Of a stretch of 64,000 nucleotides of DNA, positions 54,923 to 63,871 are shown piece by piece. The stretch spans positions 124,001-188,000 of the forward strand of contig NZ_PDBX01000001.1 of the NCBI RefSeq assembly GCF_002564105.1. The letters run 5' to 3'. The stretch's first letter is position 1; each line of letters starts with the position of its first letter. A model generated the notes under the pieces. The model worked only from the letters and a program-made list of their open reading frames with translations. It searched no databases and had not been told where the DNA came from. The position numbers were made by a program, and so were the translations under genes. This stretch comes from Collimonas sp. PA-H2 (GTDB taxonomy: Bacteria; Pseudomonadota; Gammaproteobacteria; Burkholderiales; Burkholderiaceae_D).

Positions 54923-55759
54923 ATGAAGGATCAAGATGTTTCCACCGGAACCAGCCTGCAGCGCGGCTTCGCGATTATTCGAGCCCTGGCCGCAAGCAGC
55001 GGCGACGGCGCCAAGCTGACCCATGTCGCCCAGGCCACCGGCCTGGCCCAGCCCACTGCGCACCGCATCCTGCGCGCACTGGTGGGCGAAGGCGTGGTCG
55101 AACAGGATGAACGCAGCAAAGCCTATCGCTTGAGCGTGGATTTTTTTGCACTCGCCGCGCGCGCCGGCCAGCGCGGCAACTTGCGCGATATCTGCCGGCC
55201 TATCCTGCTACGGCTGTCGGCAGCGCTGGGCGACACCATGTTCCTGCTGGTGCGCAGCGGCTACGACGCCATGTGCCTGGACCGCAGCGAGGGACCGTTC
55301 CCGATCCGTTCATTCACGGGAGACGTAGGCGGCAGGGTCGCGCTCGGGGTCGGCCAGGGAGCATTGGTGATCCTGGCGTTCCTGCCGGAAGCAGAACGGG
55401 AAGAAATCATCCGCTTCAACCTGCCGCGCCTGCTGGACCTGGGCTTGTACGACGAGGTGTATTTGCGCACCGAAATCAAGCGCTCGCTCGAACGTGGCTA
55501 CGCCGCCAGCCACGGCGTCGGGCTGCTGCCTGGCATGGCTGGCATCGCGGTGCCGGTACTGGATCGCCAGGGCCGCGCAGTGGCCGCCCTGAGCGTCGCC
55601 ACACTGGCAGAAAGACTGAATGCCGATCGCTTGCCGACCGTGGTGCAGATATTGAAAAAAGAAGCGGCAAGCGTCGGCGCGCAGCTCAACCCGTTCGATC
55701 CGGTCTTGCGCCGACCCGCGCAAATACTGGGCGGCTTGCCGATCGAAGCCCCCAAATAA
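54923..55759 (+). CDS. IclR-family transcriptional regulator
   Basis: The 278-aa protein has an N-terminal winged helix (LQRGFAIIRALAASSGDGAKLTHVAQATGLAQPTAHRILRALVGEGVVEQ) and a C-terminal IclR ligand domain (GDTMFLLVRSGYDAMCLDRSEGPFPIRSF, GQGALVILAFLPEAEREEII, GYAASHGVGLLPGMAGIAVPVLDRQGRAVAALSVA). It is divergent from the ABC transporter/dehydrogenase operon and likely controls it in response to its substrate. Confidence 0.92.
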   Translation: MKDQDVSTGTSLQRGFAIIRALAASSGDGAKLTHVAQATGLAQPTAHRILRALVGEGVVEQDERSKAYRLSVDFFALAARAGQRGNLRDICRPILLRLSAALGDTMFLLVRSGYDAMCLDRSEGPFPIRSFTGDVGGRVALGVGQGALVILAFLPEAEREEIIRFNLPRLLDLGLYDEVYLRTEIKRSLERGYAASHGVGLLPGMAGIAVPVLDRQGRAVAALSVATLAERLNADRLPTVVQILKKEAASVGAQLNPFDPVLRRPAQILGGLPIEAPK

Positions 55760-55905
55760 TATATGGAAGTATGGAAGCCCAGATCAGGAGCACCCTCCAC
55801 TGTCAAACCCCGACATGGGCAAGGGGTGGGCGGCCCAAGCTGATGAGCAGGCCGTTCTGAGCGCCGAGCGCGATGGTCGATGTTTGCCGGCGTCGCTTTC
55901 GCGCG

Positions 55906-56898
55906 TTATAACGTCCCTTGTATTTGATACGGCGCAGTCACCCATTCATATCCCGTCGAGGTGCTTGCAACGTGGCCGAGGCCGGGGAATGAGATGTGCG
56001 CGCCGCCGACCAGATAAGCATTTGTCGCCGCTAGCTGGAATAAATGCTGACGCGATTTCACTGCCGCAACCGGATCAAAATCGTATGCGATCGTCACGTC
56101 CGGGTCCTTGAACTGCACGTCGCCAGCATGGATTACGTCGCCCCACAGCAGCAATTTCTTGCCTCGACTACCGATCAGGTAAGCGGTATGACCGGGGGTA
56201 TGTCCGTAGGCTGGAATGCTGCTTATCCCAGGAAACAATTCTTGCGCGCCGACGAATGGTTTCAGTTTTTTTGCATCCACATAAGGGTTGACTGTTGCGC
56301 GCGATTGCATAAAGGTGGTCCGCTTTGACGACGGAGCGGCATTCGCTTTTTCCTCGCTCAGCCAATAGTCGGAATCGTTCTTGTCGACATACACGTCCGC
56401 GTTCGGGAAAACGCGTTTGCCGCCAACGCTTAACCCGCCGGAATGATCGCCGTGGATGTGGGTCAGCAAGATGGCGTCAACCTGCTCCGGCTGGTAACCG
56501 GCAGCACGCAAGTTGTTCACCAGGCGGCCGCTGCTTCCGCCGCCGAACAGTTCACCGGCGCCGGTGTCGACCAGGATCAGTTTCGATCCCGTATTGATCA
56601 GGAAGGTGTTGATCGAAAGCTCGGTCGGCAGTTCTTCGCCATTGCGGGAATAGGCTTCCCTGACTTTCTCCGGTTTGCTCATGATCTCGTCGACGTGGCG
56701 CAGCGCGGTGCCGTCGGACACGACGGTGACCTCGAAATCGCCAAGCATCGTCCGGTAAAAGCCCGGCGCCTGAAACTTCGCCATCGGTGCCTGGGCATAG
56801 CTGTTTTGTGTGACGGTAGTCATGGCGACCAAAGCGGTCGCGACGATTATTGCAACTTTTCCGACTTGCTTGATCACCCTGGTTGAATCGACTTTCAT
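55906..56898 (-). CDS. periplasmic metallo-beta-lactamase-fold hydrolase
   Basis: The 330-aa protein has an export signal (VAIIVATALVAMTTVTQNSYAQ) and the MBL metal-binding motif LLTHIHGDHSGGL (HxHxDH), plus the later metal histidine in YGHTPGHTAYL and D in LLLWGDVIHAGD. Family members include lactonases and other esterases. The periplasmic signal and MBL form resemble quorum-quenching lactonase-like proteins, but the substrate is not shown. It is divergent from the LysR regulator, its likely controller. Confidence 0.88.
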   Translation of the reverse strand: MKVDSTRVIKQVGKVAIIVATALVAMTTVTQNSYAQAPMAKFQAPGFYRTMLGDFEVTVVSDGTALRHVDEIMSKPEKVREAYSRNGEELPTELSINTFLINTGSKLILVDTGAGELFGGGSSGRLVNNLRAAGYQPEQVDAILLTHIHGDHSGGLSVGGKRVFPNADVYVDKNDSDYWLSEEKANAAPSSKRTTFMQSRATVNPYVDAKKLKPFVGAQELFPGISSIPAYGHTPGHTAYLIGSRGKKLLLWGDVIHAGDVQFKDPDVTIAYDFDPVAAVKSRQHLFQLAATNAYLVGGAHISFPGLGHVASTSTGYEWVTAPYQIQGTL

Positions 56899-56971
56899 GG
56901 CAGTTTCCTATTTTGAAGTTGAAATTGCGCTTGACGCAATGAAATCAGGACTCCAGTGTAGCCAGAAATTA

Positions 56972-56989
56972 TGATCTAATAATGCATCA
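56972..56989. promoter_or_regulatory. LysR-type binding site candidate
   Basis: TGAT (56972-56975) and ATCA (56986-56989) flank 10 bp in the 124-bp divergent space between the MBL and LysR genes, giving a short interrupted dyad of the T-N11-A type. Confidence 0.35.
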
Positions 56990-57022
56990 ATTACTTATTG
57001 AACTATGTAGCAGGGCTAATTA

Positions 57023-57976
57023 ATGCGTGGAAATGAATTTGCGGAATTCAATGCTTTTGTAGCGATTGCCGAGCGCGAGAGCTTTGTTAAAGCAGCGGCA
57101 TTTTTGAAAGTTACACCGTCGGCGCTGAGCCAGTCGATGCGGCAGCTGGAAACGCGGCTGGGTGTGCGGCTTCTGCATCGCACCACGCGCAGCGTTTCGC
57201 TCACCGAAGCGGGTAGGCAATTGCTGGACCATTTGCGTCCCGCATTGGATGGGCTGGCCAGAGCGGCGGAAGCGATCAATGATTTTCGCGAAACGCCGTC
57301 CGGCACGGTACGCCTGACCGCGCCGCGTATCGCAACGGAGCTATTGATTGCACCGCGGCTTGCCGAATTCCGTACGTGCTATCCGGAGATCGTCCTGGAT
57401 ATTTCGGTAGAAGATAAATTTGTCGACCTCGCAAAGCATGGATTCGATGCCGGAATTCGCCTAGGCGAGCTGCTGGCCAAGGATATGATCGCAAGCCGCA
57501 TCGGCCCCGACCGGCGCTTTGCCGCAGTCGCGTCCCGCAGTTACCTGGCAAAACATGGCGTGCCGCACTCCCCGCACGATTTGCAAAAGCACGAATGCAT
57601 ACGCATCAAGCGCCCAACTACTGGGGTCAACAGACCGTGGGGCTTCATGGACAAAGGACACACGCTCGAAATCTCCGTCGCCGGACACTTACTCGTCAAT
57701 GACGCCAATCTCGCATTGGCCGCCGCGCTAAGCGGTGCAGGCGTAGCCTTGCTGGCGGAAGATCACGTGCGCCCCTATTTGCAAAGTGGCCGTCTGGTTG
57801 AAATGCTTGAAGACTACAGTTGGTCCCGCGCTGGATTTTTCCTCTACTACTCCAGTCGCCGGAATATGAGCGCATCCTTGCACGCGCTGGTTTCATTCTT
57901 GCGCGAACCGCTACAAGGCGCCACGAGCAGTCACAACGGGACCATTATTGGAAGCATGTCTAAAAATGAGGGATAA
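57023..57976 (+). CDS. LysR-family transcriptional regulator
   Basis: A 317-aa LysR regulator: N-terminal helix-turn-helix (EFNAFVAIAERESFVKAAAFLKVTPSALSQSMRQLETRLGVRLLHRTTRSVSLTEAG) and a C-terminal substrate-binding domain (RLTAPRIATELLIAPRLAEFRTCYPEIVLDISVEDKFVDLAKHGFDAGIRLGELLAKDMIA). It is divergent from the MBL hydrolase gene and probably activates it. The inducer is unknown. Confidence 0.93.
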   Translation: MRGNEFAEFNAFVAIAERESFVKAAAFLKVTPSALSQSMRQLETRLGVRLLHRTTRSVSLTEAGRQLLDHLRPALDGLARAAEAINDFRETPSGTVRLTAPRIATELLIAPRLAEFRTCYPEIVLDISVEDKFVDLAKHGFDAGIRLGELLAKDMIASRIGPDRRFAAVASRSYLAKHGVPHSPHDLQKHECIRIKRPTTGVNRPWGFMDKGHTLEISVAGHLLVNDANLALAAALSGAGVALLAEDHVRPYLQSGRLVEMLEDYSWSRAGFFLYYSSRRNMSASLHALVSFLREPLQGATSSHNGTIIGSMSKNEG

Positions 57977-58067
57977 GAACCAGACGGGCCTGCCAGACTC
58001 GGCACACCTATGCGACGCCCGCGCTGATGACCAGCGTAAATCCAGCTTACATTGCTCGGTAGCTTGG

Positions 58068-58282
58068 CCATGCAAATGCCAAAATGTTATTTACAATTTA
58101 TGCCAAGCAGATTGACACCGAAGAACACGGCGCCCGGAAAGCAAAAATGGAAGCCGTATCGGGCTTCCATTCAGCATTGCTTACAACAGATTTTCTTTGA
58201 TCAATCCTGAAGTTAATCCAGAACTATCCCAGCATTCCCACAACTTCAAGAATACTGGTAGGCACGATTGGACTCGAACCAA
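58068..58282. repeat. dispersed repeat with tRNA 3' end, copy 2
   Basis: Near-identical to 38345-38547 and in the same orientation. The minus strand reads TTGGTTCGAGTCC, CCAAT, CGTGCCT and an intact ACCA (58256-58259), then 90 bp on to the terminator hairpin at 58149-58174 (GGAAGCC/GGCTTCC). It looks like the 3' part of a tRNA gene with its terminator. The sequences beyond the tRNA end on the right differ between the two copies, as expected at integration borders. Confidence 0.7.
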
Positions 58283-58627
58283 GTAGATAGGGGTATCTCG
58301 GGGTACCGTGGGACTGATTTGCCTAGGACGGGATTCTGACCATGCCCCTGAAATCCCACATGGCTTACGCGGACGCCGCGGCATGCGGCATCACCACCAA
58401 CGAATAGCCCAAATGAGCCCAGCAGCTCCGGTACAAGCAACGCCAATGGCTGCGACGAGGTGGAAAATGCCAACTATCGCAGCGAATTTTCCTAAAGATC
58501 GCGCATCAAGTTGAACTGTTAAATGCATTTTGCAAACCCATCCATGTTCTGTTTTCCACCAACGACACAGCGTTGAATTTAAAAGTCTCTGACGCTGTGA
58601 GCGTTCGGGAATTATTGTCTTGGGACG
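58283..58627. other. AT/GC-mixed gap, no gene supported
   Basis: Only short frames of weak composition. A GC-rich patch near 58300-58400 precedes the family A RNA. Confidence 0.35.
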
Positions 58628-58691
58628 AAAAAAAGCCCGCGAACCTTGGGCTGCGGGCTAAATCCAAAACTTAGGGAGAATTGGAGGAGGC
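58628..58691 (-). ncRNA. family A small RNA, copy 3 (anti-SD)
   Basis: The minus strand begins CCTCCTCC (plus 58683-58690), keeps the TCTCCCTAAGTTTTGGATT core, forms an AGCCCGC/GCGGGCT stem (58634-58640 with 58653-58659) and ends in a 7-T tract (58628-58634). The core matches the other two copies almost base for base while the hairpin bases vary and still pair. Confidence 0.68.
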
Positions 58692-58697
58692 AAAAAC

Positions 58698-58725
58698 AAT
58701 ATTGCGTCACCAAACCAATTTTCAA
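58698..58725 (-). promoter_or_regulatory. promoter of family A RNA copy 3
   Basis: TTGAAA (58720-58725) and AATATT (58698-58703) with a 16-bp spacer on the minus strand, matching copies 1 and 2 in spacing. Confidence 0.6.
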
Positions 58726-58763
58726 TACCCATTTACCGTTATTTATTTCAGCAAGATGCAAAG

Positions 58764-58791
58764 AGCCCCGAGCCGATGAACGAGCGGGGCT
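58764..58791. terminator. hairpin upstream of family A copy 3
   Basis: AGCCCCG (58764-58770) pairs with CGGGGCT (58785-58791) with partial internal pairing. The minus-strand side is followed by CTTTGC. It may end transcription of another short RNA from 58870 or so. Confidence 0.45.
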
Positions 58792-59058
58792 TCGACCAAC
58801 CACTCATCCGCGTGACGCGCTATCAGGCTAAGAACCTTCCCATCTGCCTAGTTCTTCCCTAGAGGCCTGCATGCGTCGATTCAGAAAATGTCAACTGCTT
58901 GCCGCCATATTTACGCCGATTTCGACCGCCTTCACACCTAGTTGACGTCAGAATCAGTCAGGGTTAGCTGCCCATACATGAGTAAGCTTTAAGTGACTGC
59001 TGTACCAGGGTATCGGTCAACGTCTAGTGCTTTTCTTATTCTTAATATGGAGGCTTTC

Positions 59059-59487
59059 ATGTCAGATTATTTGTTTCAGGCTCAAATTGAGGCGTTTCAA
59101 AAAATCAAGCTTGTCGATGGCAGGCAGTTAGAGGTTGGCGCCAGAAAGGCGACGGAAAACTTACGTAAAATTGCTGGAGGCGGAGGTGGAATGAATCTGC
59201 ACCAAGCTAAGACAGTGTTGCAGGAAATGTGCGGTGCGCGACTACCAGGCCGCGACCACTGTTTGAATCATGGTTGCAATCTCAATCAGCTTAGTGCGAA
59301 CAAGAAATCCGCTATGGACTTTCTGTCTGCCGAATTTTCCGATGCATATGCGCTCGGGATAAACATTACAAATGACAAGGCCGTTTGTCTCATGATGAAG
59401 TTGGCTATCGAAGTTTTCATGACTATCGGCGATGCCCCGATCTTTCAACAAGATTACAATAAACACGGGGAGAAGATTGTACGATAG
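59059..59487 (+). CDS. small soluble protein, unknown
   Basis: 142 aa from the ATG at 59059, which follows TGGAGG. The chain has the charged helix MSDYLFQAQIEAFQKIKLVDGRQLEVGARKATENLRKIA, a glycine bend (GGGGG), and a long helical part ending DAPIFQQDYNKHGEKIVR. Four cysteines lie in the middle and C-terminal parts. No family is recognised. Its low-GC, AT-rich surroundings mark it as accessory. Confidence 0.5.
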   Translation: MSDYLFQAQIEAFQKIKLVDGRQLEVGARKATENLRKIAGGGGGMNLHQAKTVLQEMCGARLPGRDHCLNHGCNLNQLSANKKSAMDFLSAEFSDAYALGINITNDKAVCLMMKLAIEVFMTIGDAPIFQQDYNKHGEKIVR

Positions 59488-59577
59488 CAAACTCCCATCT
59501 TGATCATTGGCTGTCTCAATTCGCACATCTCCCCTTCGGCACGGCTCTATTGGCTGCAGTCTGCATGGTGAGAATGC

Positions 59578-59645
59578 AAAAAGCCCCGTGCCGATGACGG
59601 CGCGAGGCTTTGCAAATTTCTGATACTTGAGGGGATTCGCGTACT
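59578..59645 (-). ncRNA. family B small RNA, copy 1
   Basis: The minus-strand sequence GCGAATCCCCTCAAGTATCAG, then TTTGCAAAGCCTC with a hairpin (59581-59610, AAGCC/GGCTT with partly compensated inner pairs) and TTTTT, matches 59993-60058 about 400 bp away. A weak -10 like GATAAC lies at 59651-59656. It is a second repeated RNA-like element with a CCCCTC/CTCCTC core. Confidence 0.5.
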
Positions 59646-59683
59646 CCGCTGTTATCTGCAAAGTGACCGTGCCGTGAGCGAAT

Positions 59684-59941
59684 CTACTTTCGTTGCAATC
59701 TATGATCGCATGGATCAGCGAACTTTACGGTCGTCATGCCAATACGACTAAAAACTTCTATGTAATAACCATGTTCATTGGTCCACTCGACCAAAACGGG
59801 GTTATAGATTCCTTCAAATACGCCGTCGATCCCACCATTGAGAACAAACATATCCTCGTCCCAGCCTCTGGGTCGAACAATGCCGCCCCAGGCGGGCCGC
59901 TCATCGTCTGCGCTGGTAAGGATGATCATGGTCTCACTCAC
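59684..59941 (-). CDS. small acidic protein, unknown
   Basis: 85 residues from a GTG start (59941; ATG is the fifth codon). The protein is acidic and beta-rich: MIILTSADDERPAWGGIVRPRGWDEDMFVLNGGIDGVFEGIYNPVLVEWTNEHGYYIEVF. It lies exactly between the two family B copies, on the same strand. No family is recognised. Confidence 0.45.
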   Translation of the reverse strand: MSETMIILTSADDERPAWGGIVRPRGWDEDMFVLNGGIDGVFEGIYNPVLVEWTNEHGYYIEVFSRIGMTTVKFADPCDHRLQRK

Positions 59942-59992
59942 ATTTCTGGCTTTGGAAGAATTTGATTCTAGTCCAATTCAGCCAAAAACGTT

Positions 59993-60058
59993 AAAAGCCC
60001 CGGACCAGTAAAGGTACGAGGCTTTGCAAACTTCTGATACTTGAGGAGATTCGCGCAT
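59993..60058 (-). ncRNA. family B small RNA, copy 2
   Basis: Same order as copy 1. The tract here is CTCCTC (plus 60043-60048), a perfect anti-Shine-Dalgarno stretch. The terminator stem uses GTACC/GGTCC in place of GCGCCG/CGGCAC, so both sides changed together. The AT-rich TTTT end is at 59993-59996. A GATAGC -10-like box lies at 60065-60070. Confidence 0.5.
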
Positions 60059-60095
60059 TCCAGTGCTATCTGCAAAGTGACCACGCCGCGAAAGA

Positions 60096-60564
60096 ATCTA
60101 CTCAAATATCCACCATCAATTTATCTAGTTGCAGCAATGGCGTGTATATGAGAAGAGATATTACCGCACACATTTTGTGCGGCGCAAGTCTTTACGGATA
60201 TGCAGTTACAGAAGATTGGGTCACCCAGGTGCTTCATACCGGCCGCCCCCAACGTCTCAAATCAGCCCGTCGGAATCGTCACCTCTCGGCGTAAGACGCT
60301 TTCCTCGCTGGGGGTGGCGCGCGATCGTTCGAGGACGATATTAGGCTGATTACAGTCACAGGACATCGTTGAACTACCAACCCATTCATTGCAATATGCA
60401 TTTTTCGTCAAATCTGGCGGAGACCCCGAGTCAAGTGGGCGAATCATCCGGCAACGAGATCTTCACAACGAACAAAAACCGGCGACAAGATATGCTTGCG
60501 TCGCCCATCGCAAAAGCGTCAAAACAAATTCGCGACGATCTGATTATTTTTCTTCTCGTTGCAG
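60096..60564. other. non-coding stretch before the IS element
   Basis: This 470-bp stretch contains open frames up to 81 codons but none with credible composition or a ribosome site. I see nothing to annotate. Confidence 0.35.
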
Positions 60565-60637
60565 AGGGTAATCCCCCCACAAAAAAGTATCAGTTAAAAG
60601 TAGAATTTTCTTAAATGCGATTTTGAGGAAGTTTTAC

Positions 60638-60904
60638 ATGAAGACATCACGCTTTACCGAAAGTCAGATCATCAACATCTTGAAGCAGGCCGAGGCCGGC
60701 ACGCCAGTGCCGGAGCTTTGCCGTGAGCACGGGATGAGTTCGGCCTCGTTCTACAAGTGGCGTAGCAAATACGGCGGCATGGACGCGTCGATGATGACGC
60801 GGATGAAGGAGTTGGAAGACGAGAACCGTCGGCTCAAGAAGATGTACGCCGAAGAGAAGCTGAAGGCCGAGATCATTTCGGAGGCAATGCAAAAAAAGTG
60901 GTGA
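60638..60904 (+). CDS. IS3-family OrfA (DNA-binding)
   Basis: The 88-aa OrfA begins [47 protein letters not shown], a typical IS3 helix-turn-helix, followed by a leucine-rich helix ([25 protein letters not shown]). The start at 60638 has GAGGAAG upstream. Near its end, A7 then G at 60891-60898 contains the slippery heptamer A_AAA_AAG (60892-60898) that shifts ribosomes by -1 into orfB. Confidence 0.9.
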   Translation: MKTSRFTESQIINILKQAEAGTPVPELCREHGMSSASFYKWRSKYGGMDASMMTRMKELEDENRRLKKMYAEEKLKAEIISEAMQKKW

Positions 60905-61725
60905 AGCCATCTCACCGACGTGAGATGGCACACGCGGCAGTCAAAGCGCATGGCATCAGCGTAAGCAGCGCATGTGCGACTTTCGCGATCAGCCAGACCT
61001 GTTATCGCTACAAGGCAAAGCTATCGGAAGATAACGAGCATGTCGCGGACTGGTTAATCCGGCTGACCGCGAACCAGCGAAACTGGGGCTTTGGCCTTTG
61101 CTTCCTGTATCTGCGCAACGTCAAAGGATTCGGTTGGAACCACAAGCGCGTCTATCGGATATATCGAGAGCTGGAGTTGAATTTGCGAATCAAACCCAAA
61201 AAGCGGCTTACCAGAGCAAAGCCTGAACCGTTGTCAGTGCCTACGTCGATCAACGATGTCTGGTCCATGGATTTCATGCACGATCAGTTGTCAGACGGGA
61301 GTAGCATCCGCCTGTTCAACGTGATTGATGACTTTAATCGGGAAGGCTTAGGCATCGACGTCGATTTCTCCCTGCCGGCAGTTCGCGTCGTTCGGTCGCT
61401 TGACCAAATTATCGAATGGCGGGGAAAGCCGACGACGATTCGCTGTGACAACGGACCCGAATACATCAGTTCGACACTGGCCACGTGGGCAGAAAAGCGC
61501 GGCATCCAGATCAGTTTTATTCAACTAGGACAGCCGCAACAAAATGCTTATATCGAGCGCTACAACAGAACTGTTCGCTATGACTGGCTAGCCCACTACC
61601 TGTTTGAATCAATCAGCGAGGTCCAGGAATTTGCCACAAAATGGCTCTGGACCTACAATCACGAACGCCCGAACATGGCGCTCGGCGGTATCACCCCGAA
61701 GCAGAAATTGGCCCTTGCGGCTTAG
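60898..61725 (+). CDS. IS3-family OrfB integrase/transposase
   Basis: OrfB supplies the DDE catalytic domain ([32 protein letters not shown]). It overlaps orfA in the -1 frame and is made as an OrfAB fusion after frameshifting, 60638-61725. All three acidic residues are present and there is no internal stop, so the transposase looks functional. Confidence 0.92.
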   Translation: MVKPSHRREMAHAAVKAHGISVSSACATFAISQTCYRYKAKLSEDNEHVADWLIRLTANQRNWGFGLCFLYLRNVKGFGWNHKRVYRIYRELELNLRIKPKKRLTRAKPEPLSVPTSINDVWSMDFMHDQLSDGSSIRLFNVIDDFNREGLGIDVDFSLPAVRVVRSLDQIIEWRGKPTTIRCDNGPEYISSTLATWAEKRGIQISFIQLGQPQQNAYIERYNRTVRYDWLAHYLFESISEVQEFATKWLWTYNHERPNMALGGITPKQKLALAA

Positions 61726-61766
61726 CCTCTACTTTTAGCTTTGCTTAAAAACGGGGGGATTACCCT

Positions 61767-62423
61767 ACGACGCTATGTTTTTTCTATGTACTACTATAAA
61801 AAATTTGAGTCGATACCTACCAATTTAGCGGACAAGCGTGACGTAGAATTTCCGACGCATCGTTTGTAGTTCCCCGATAACTGTAGGTATAGGATTGAGC
61901 AACTGTAAGGCGCGGTGGCGGTAATCTCACTGATTTTGTCCGACCGGCCATCCAGTCGGGGAACACTATTTCCGTCGGAGCTAAAAATATTTAACATTGC
62001 TTAACATTTATTGTTATTTCAACAAATAACTTGACGTTGTAACTATTTGTAACTACATTCGCAATCATGTGAACTTTCCATTAGTACGTCGCCGCGGCAC
62101 TTCTCTATCTGGCGTCTCGTCCTATGTATATGCAGAGCTCCCATTGAACATCGAAGATCTCACTACTGACAAAGGTATGGCGATGCTCGATGCAACGTTT
62201 TTCTAAGCAAATAAGTCACCAGCAAGGCTATGGCGAGCCGATTATAGTGCAGGGCGTCCGGCAGGGAACAAACCGGAACCGTCGCGCCGCTTGCCTCCCC
62301 AGCTAATTTCCGTTATCGCGTGGGCATACGCCCGTAAACAAATCATTTGATAGTTACGCGACGGTCTCGCGTGAGCATCGATCTGGTAACTCAGCCATGA
62401 TCACATTCCCCATCGAGGTCGAT
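61767..62423. other. AT-rich gap left of the toxin locus
   Basis: This 657-bp region between the IS element and the regulator gene contains only a short minus-strand frame (61794-61997) that I do not support. Composition falls from the window average toward the AT-rich toxin block. It probably marks the border of acquired DNA. Confidence 0.4.
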
Positions 62424-63068
62424 ATGTATATAGCAATTATCAGTCACGATCCACTTCTGGTACTGGGCCTTAGTACATTGATCGAAAAAAACTTCCCCGT
62501 CTGCGAAATAATTAGGGAGACCAGCATACAAGAGACGCTTAAACAATGGGGCGAGAAGGATAGGTCACTAGCCACATTGACAGAATCACATTTATTGTTG
62601 ATTGAGCAACCAAATTTAGAATCACTCATCGCGTATCAAACCGGCGGACAAACAGATGCAATACCAGCCACCATTGTTTTTGGCGTAGACAACCAGAAAA
62701 CAATTGACCTTTGTCGAAGACATAACGTGAATGATTTTGTTTTTAAAAATGACCACGCCCGCCGTATGGTTGAAACCATACAGACTCTTATTTCCAATAT
62801 ACCTAGAGCAAGAAAATGCTTGCTGCAGAAACCAACACAGCCCTTTTCATACCTCACCGCCCGCCAGAAAGATTTGATCGATCTATTGCTACAGGGATAT
62901 TCCAATAAAAAAATCGCTCATGCTCTCAATCTGAGCTACGGCACAGTCAAAAACTATATGTCCACCCTCATGCAAATGATGTCAGCCAGGTCACGTCTTG
63001 AAATGGCGATGAAATTGAGAGAAAACGGCTATCAAATTCGCGATGTTGTCATTACAAAAAGTGACTAA
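62424..63068 (+). CDS. NarL/LuxR-type regulator with degenerate receiver
   Basis: The 214-aa protein has an N-terminal receiver-like domain (YIAIISHDPLLVLGLSTLIEKNFP) and a C-terminal LuxR helix-turn-helix (SYLTARQKDLIDLLLQGYSNKKIAHALNLSYGTVKNYMSTLMQMM). The start at 62424 has GAGG upstream. At the usual phosphoacceptor position the sequence reads HLLLIEQP, so aspartate is replaced by glutamate (E61). The conserved lysine (FVFKND) is kept. It stands 216 bp before the cdt genes on the same strand and may control them independently of a kinase. Confidence 0.82.
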   Translation: MYIAIISHDPLLVLGLSTLIEKNFPVCEIIRETSIQETLKQWGEKDRSLATLTESHLLLIEQPNLESLIAYQTGGQTDAIPATIVFGVDNQKTIDLCRRHNVNDFVFKNDHARRMVETIQTLISNIPRARKCLLQKPTQPFSYLTARQKDLIDLLLQGYSNKKIAHALNLSYGTVKNYMSTLMQMMSARSRLEMAMKLRENGYQIRDVVITKSD

Positions 63069-63284
63069 ATTCACGTGTCCAATTTCATCTTACTTTTTAC
63101 TTTATTTTAAATAAACTACGTTAGCGACATTAATTAAAAAATACTTCTTGAAATTAATATCCTACATGAAAATGTATTTAATTAATGAAGTTATTTAGAT
63201 TGCATAAATTAAATTTACATCGATTAACAGCGCATCTATTCAATCCGATTGAGTCAATCTTTAGATAAAAATCAGGAGCTAAGA
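63069..63284 (+). promoter_or_regulatory. AT-rich promoter region of the cdt genes
   Basis: This region is strikingly AT-rich. It contains the imperfectly spaced repeat ATTTAATT (63176-63183) and AATTAAAT (63207-63214), a 23-bp separated inverted pair that could be a regulator site. The AT tracts would suit H-NS-type silencing. The cdtA ribosome site AGGAG lies at 63274-63278. Confidence 0.45.
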
Positions 63285-63860
63285 ATGAAAAAATTTACAC
63301 CTTTTCCAAATATTAAGAAATTATTTTCAATTTTTATAATGACATTGTGGGTAAGTCATTCTGCCATTGCAGCATCGCCTGAATCTTTCACTAAAATTTC
63401 TATTTCCAATGTATGGAGTGGTGCAATTATTGTGGTCTGGGCAACGGGAGGAAACAGTTGGTTATGGGGTTATACTCCCTATGACGCCCAATCATTCGGG
63501 CAAAACAATAATTGGAGTATTCAATATAATAATAATTCAACTTTTACTTTTAAAAATGTGCAGCAAAACACTTGTATGACAGCATATAGCACAAGTGGGC
63601 TTACTCATAATAGTTGTGAAGCTGGGGCCACAAATCAACAATTTCAACCTATCTTAACCGATAGTGGAGCCATCCAACTCAAAAGCGTCAGCTTGCAAAA
63701 TAAATGCATTACAACCTTTGAATCTAGTGATTATAAATACGCATTTGGTCTGAATTTTACCAATTGTGCTTCTCAAGGAGAGGAAGCAGATAGTAAACAG
63801 CTTTGGGCATTAAATCCTGCGACATCCAAGGCTAAAGTATCTTCTCATGATGAGCAATAA
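63285..63860 (+). CDS. cdtA: CdtA-like lectin subunit of cytolethal distending toxin
   Basis: The 191-aa protein has a signal peptide (MKKFTPFPNIKKLFSIFIMTLWVSHSAIAA) and a beta-trefoil (ricin-type) core of the CdtA/CdtC class: NVWSGAIIVVWATGGNSWLWGYTPYDAQSFGQNNNWSI, then NVQQNTCMTAYS and SGAIQLKSVSLQNKCITTFES. The WLWGY and SFG...NW elements are characteristic of CdtA. CdtA and CdtC carry the nuclease CdtB to host cells. The start at 63285 follows AGGAG. No lipobox is seen. It is 11 bp upstream of cdtB. Confidence 0.85.
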   Translation: MKKFTPFPNIKKLFSIFIMTLWVSHSAIAASPESFTKISISNVWSGAIIVVWATGGNSWLWGYTPYDAQSFGQNNNWSIQYNNNSTFTFKNVQQNTCMTAYSTSGLTHNSCEAGATNQQFQPILTDSGAIQLKSVSLQNKCITTFESSDYKYAFGLNFTNCASQGEEADSKQLWALNPATSKAKVSSHDEQ

Positions 63861-63871
63861 TGGAGAACAAA

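Larger units (their letters stand above)
60565..61766 (+). mobile_element. IS3-family insertion sequence
   Basis: The element is about 1.2 kb and bounded by a 14-bp perfect inverted repeat, AGGGTAATCCCCCC at 60565-60578 and its reverse complement at 61753-61766. It carries two overlapping frames, orfA and orfB, as in IS3 elements of an IS51-like subgroup (subgroup inferred). No target-site duplication is visible beside the ends. Both frames are open, so it may still be active. Confidence 0.88.

Noticed and set aside
38345..58282. Calling 38.3-58.3 kb one genomic island with certain ends
   Set aside because: The repeats fit, but no integrase is present and much of 48-57 kb looks like ordinary metabolism. 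Kept as a hypothesis only.
60369..60614. 81-codon frame entering the IS element
   Set aside because: It crosses the IS end, lacks a ribosome site and resembles nothing.
60565..61766. Target-site duplication of the IS element
   Set aside because: The 3-4 bp flanking the terminal repeats on each side do not match, so none can be claimed.
61794..61997. 67-codon frame between IS element and toxin regulator
   Set aside because: AT-rich chance frame without ribosome site.
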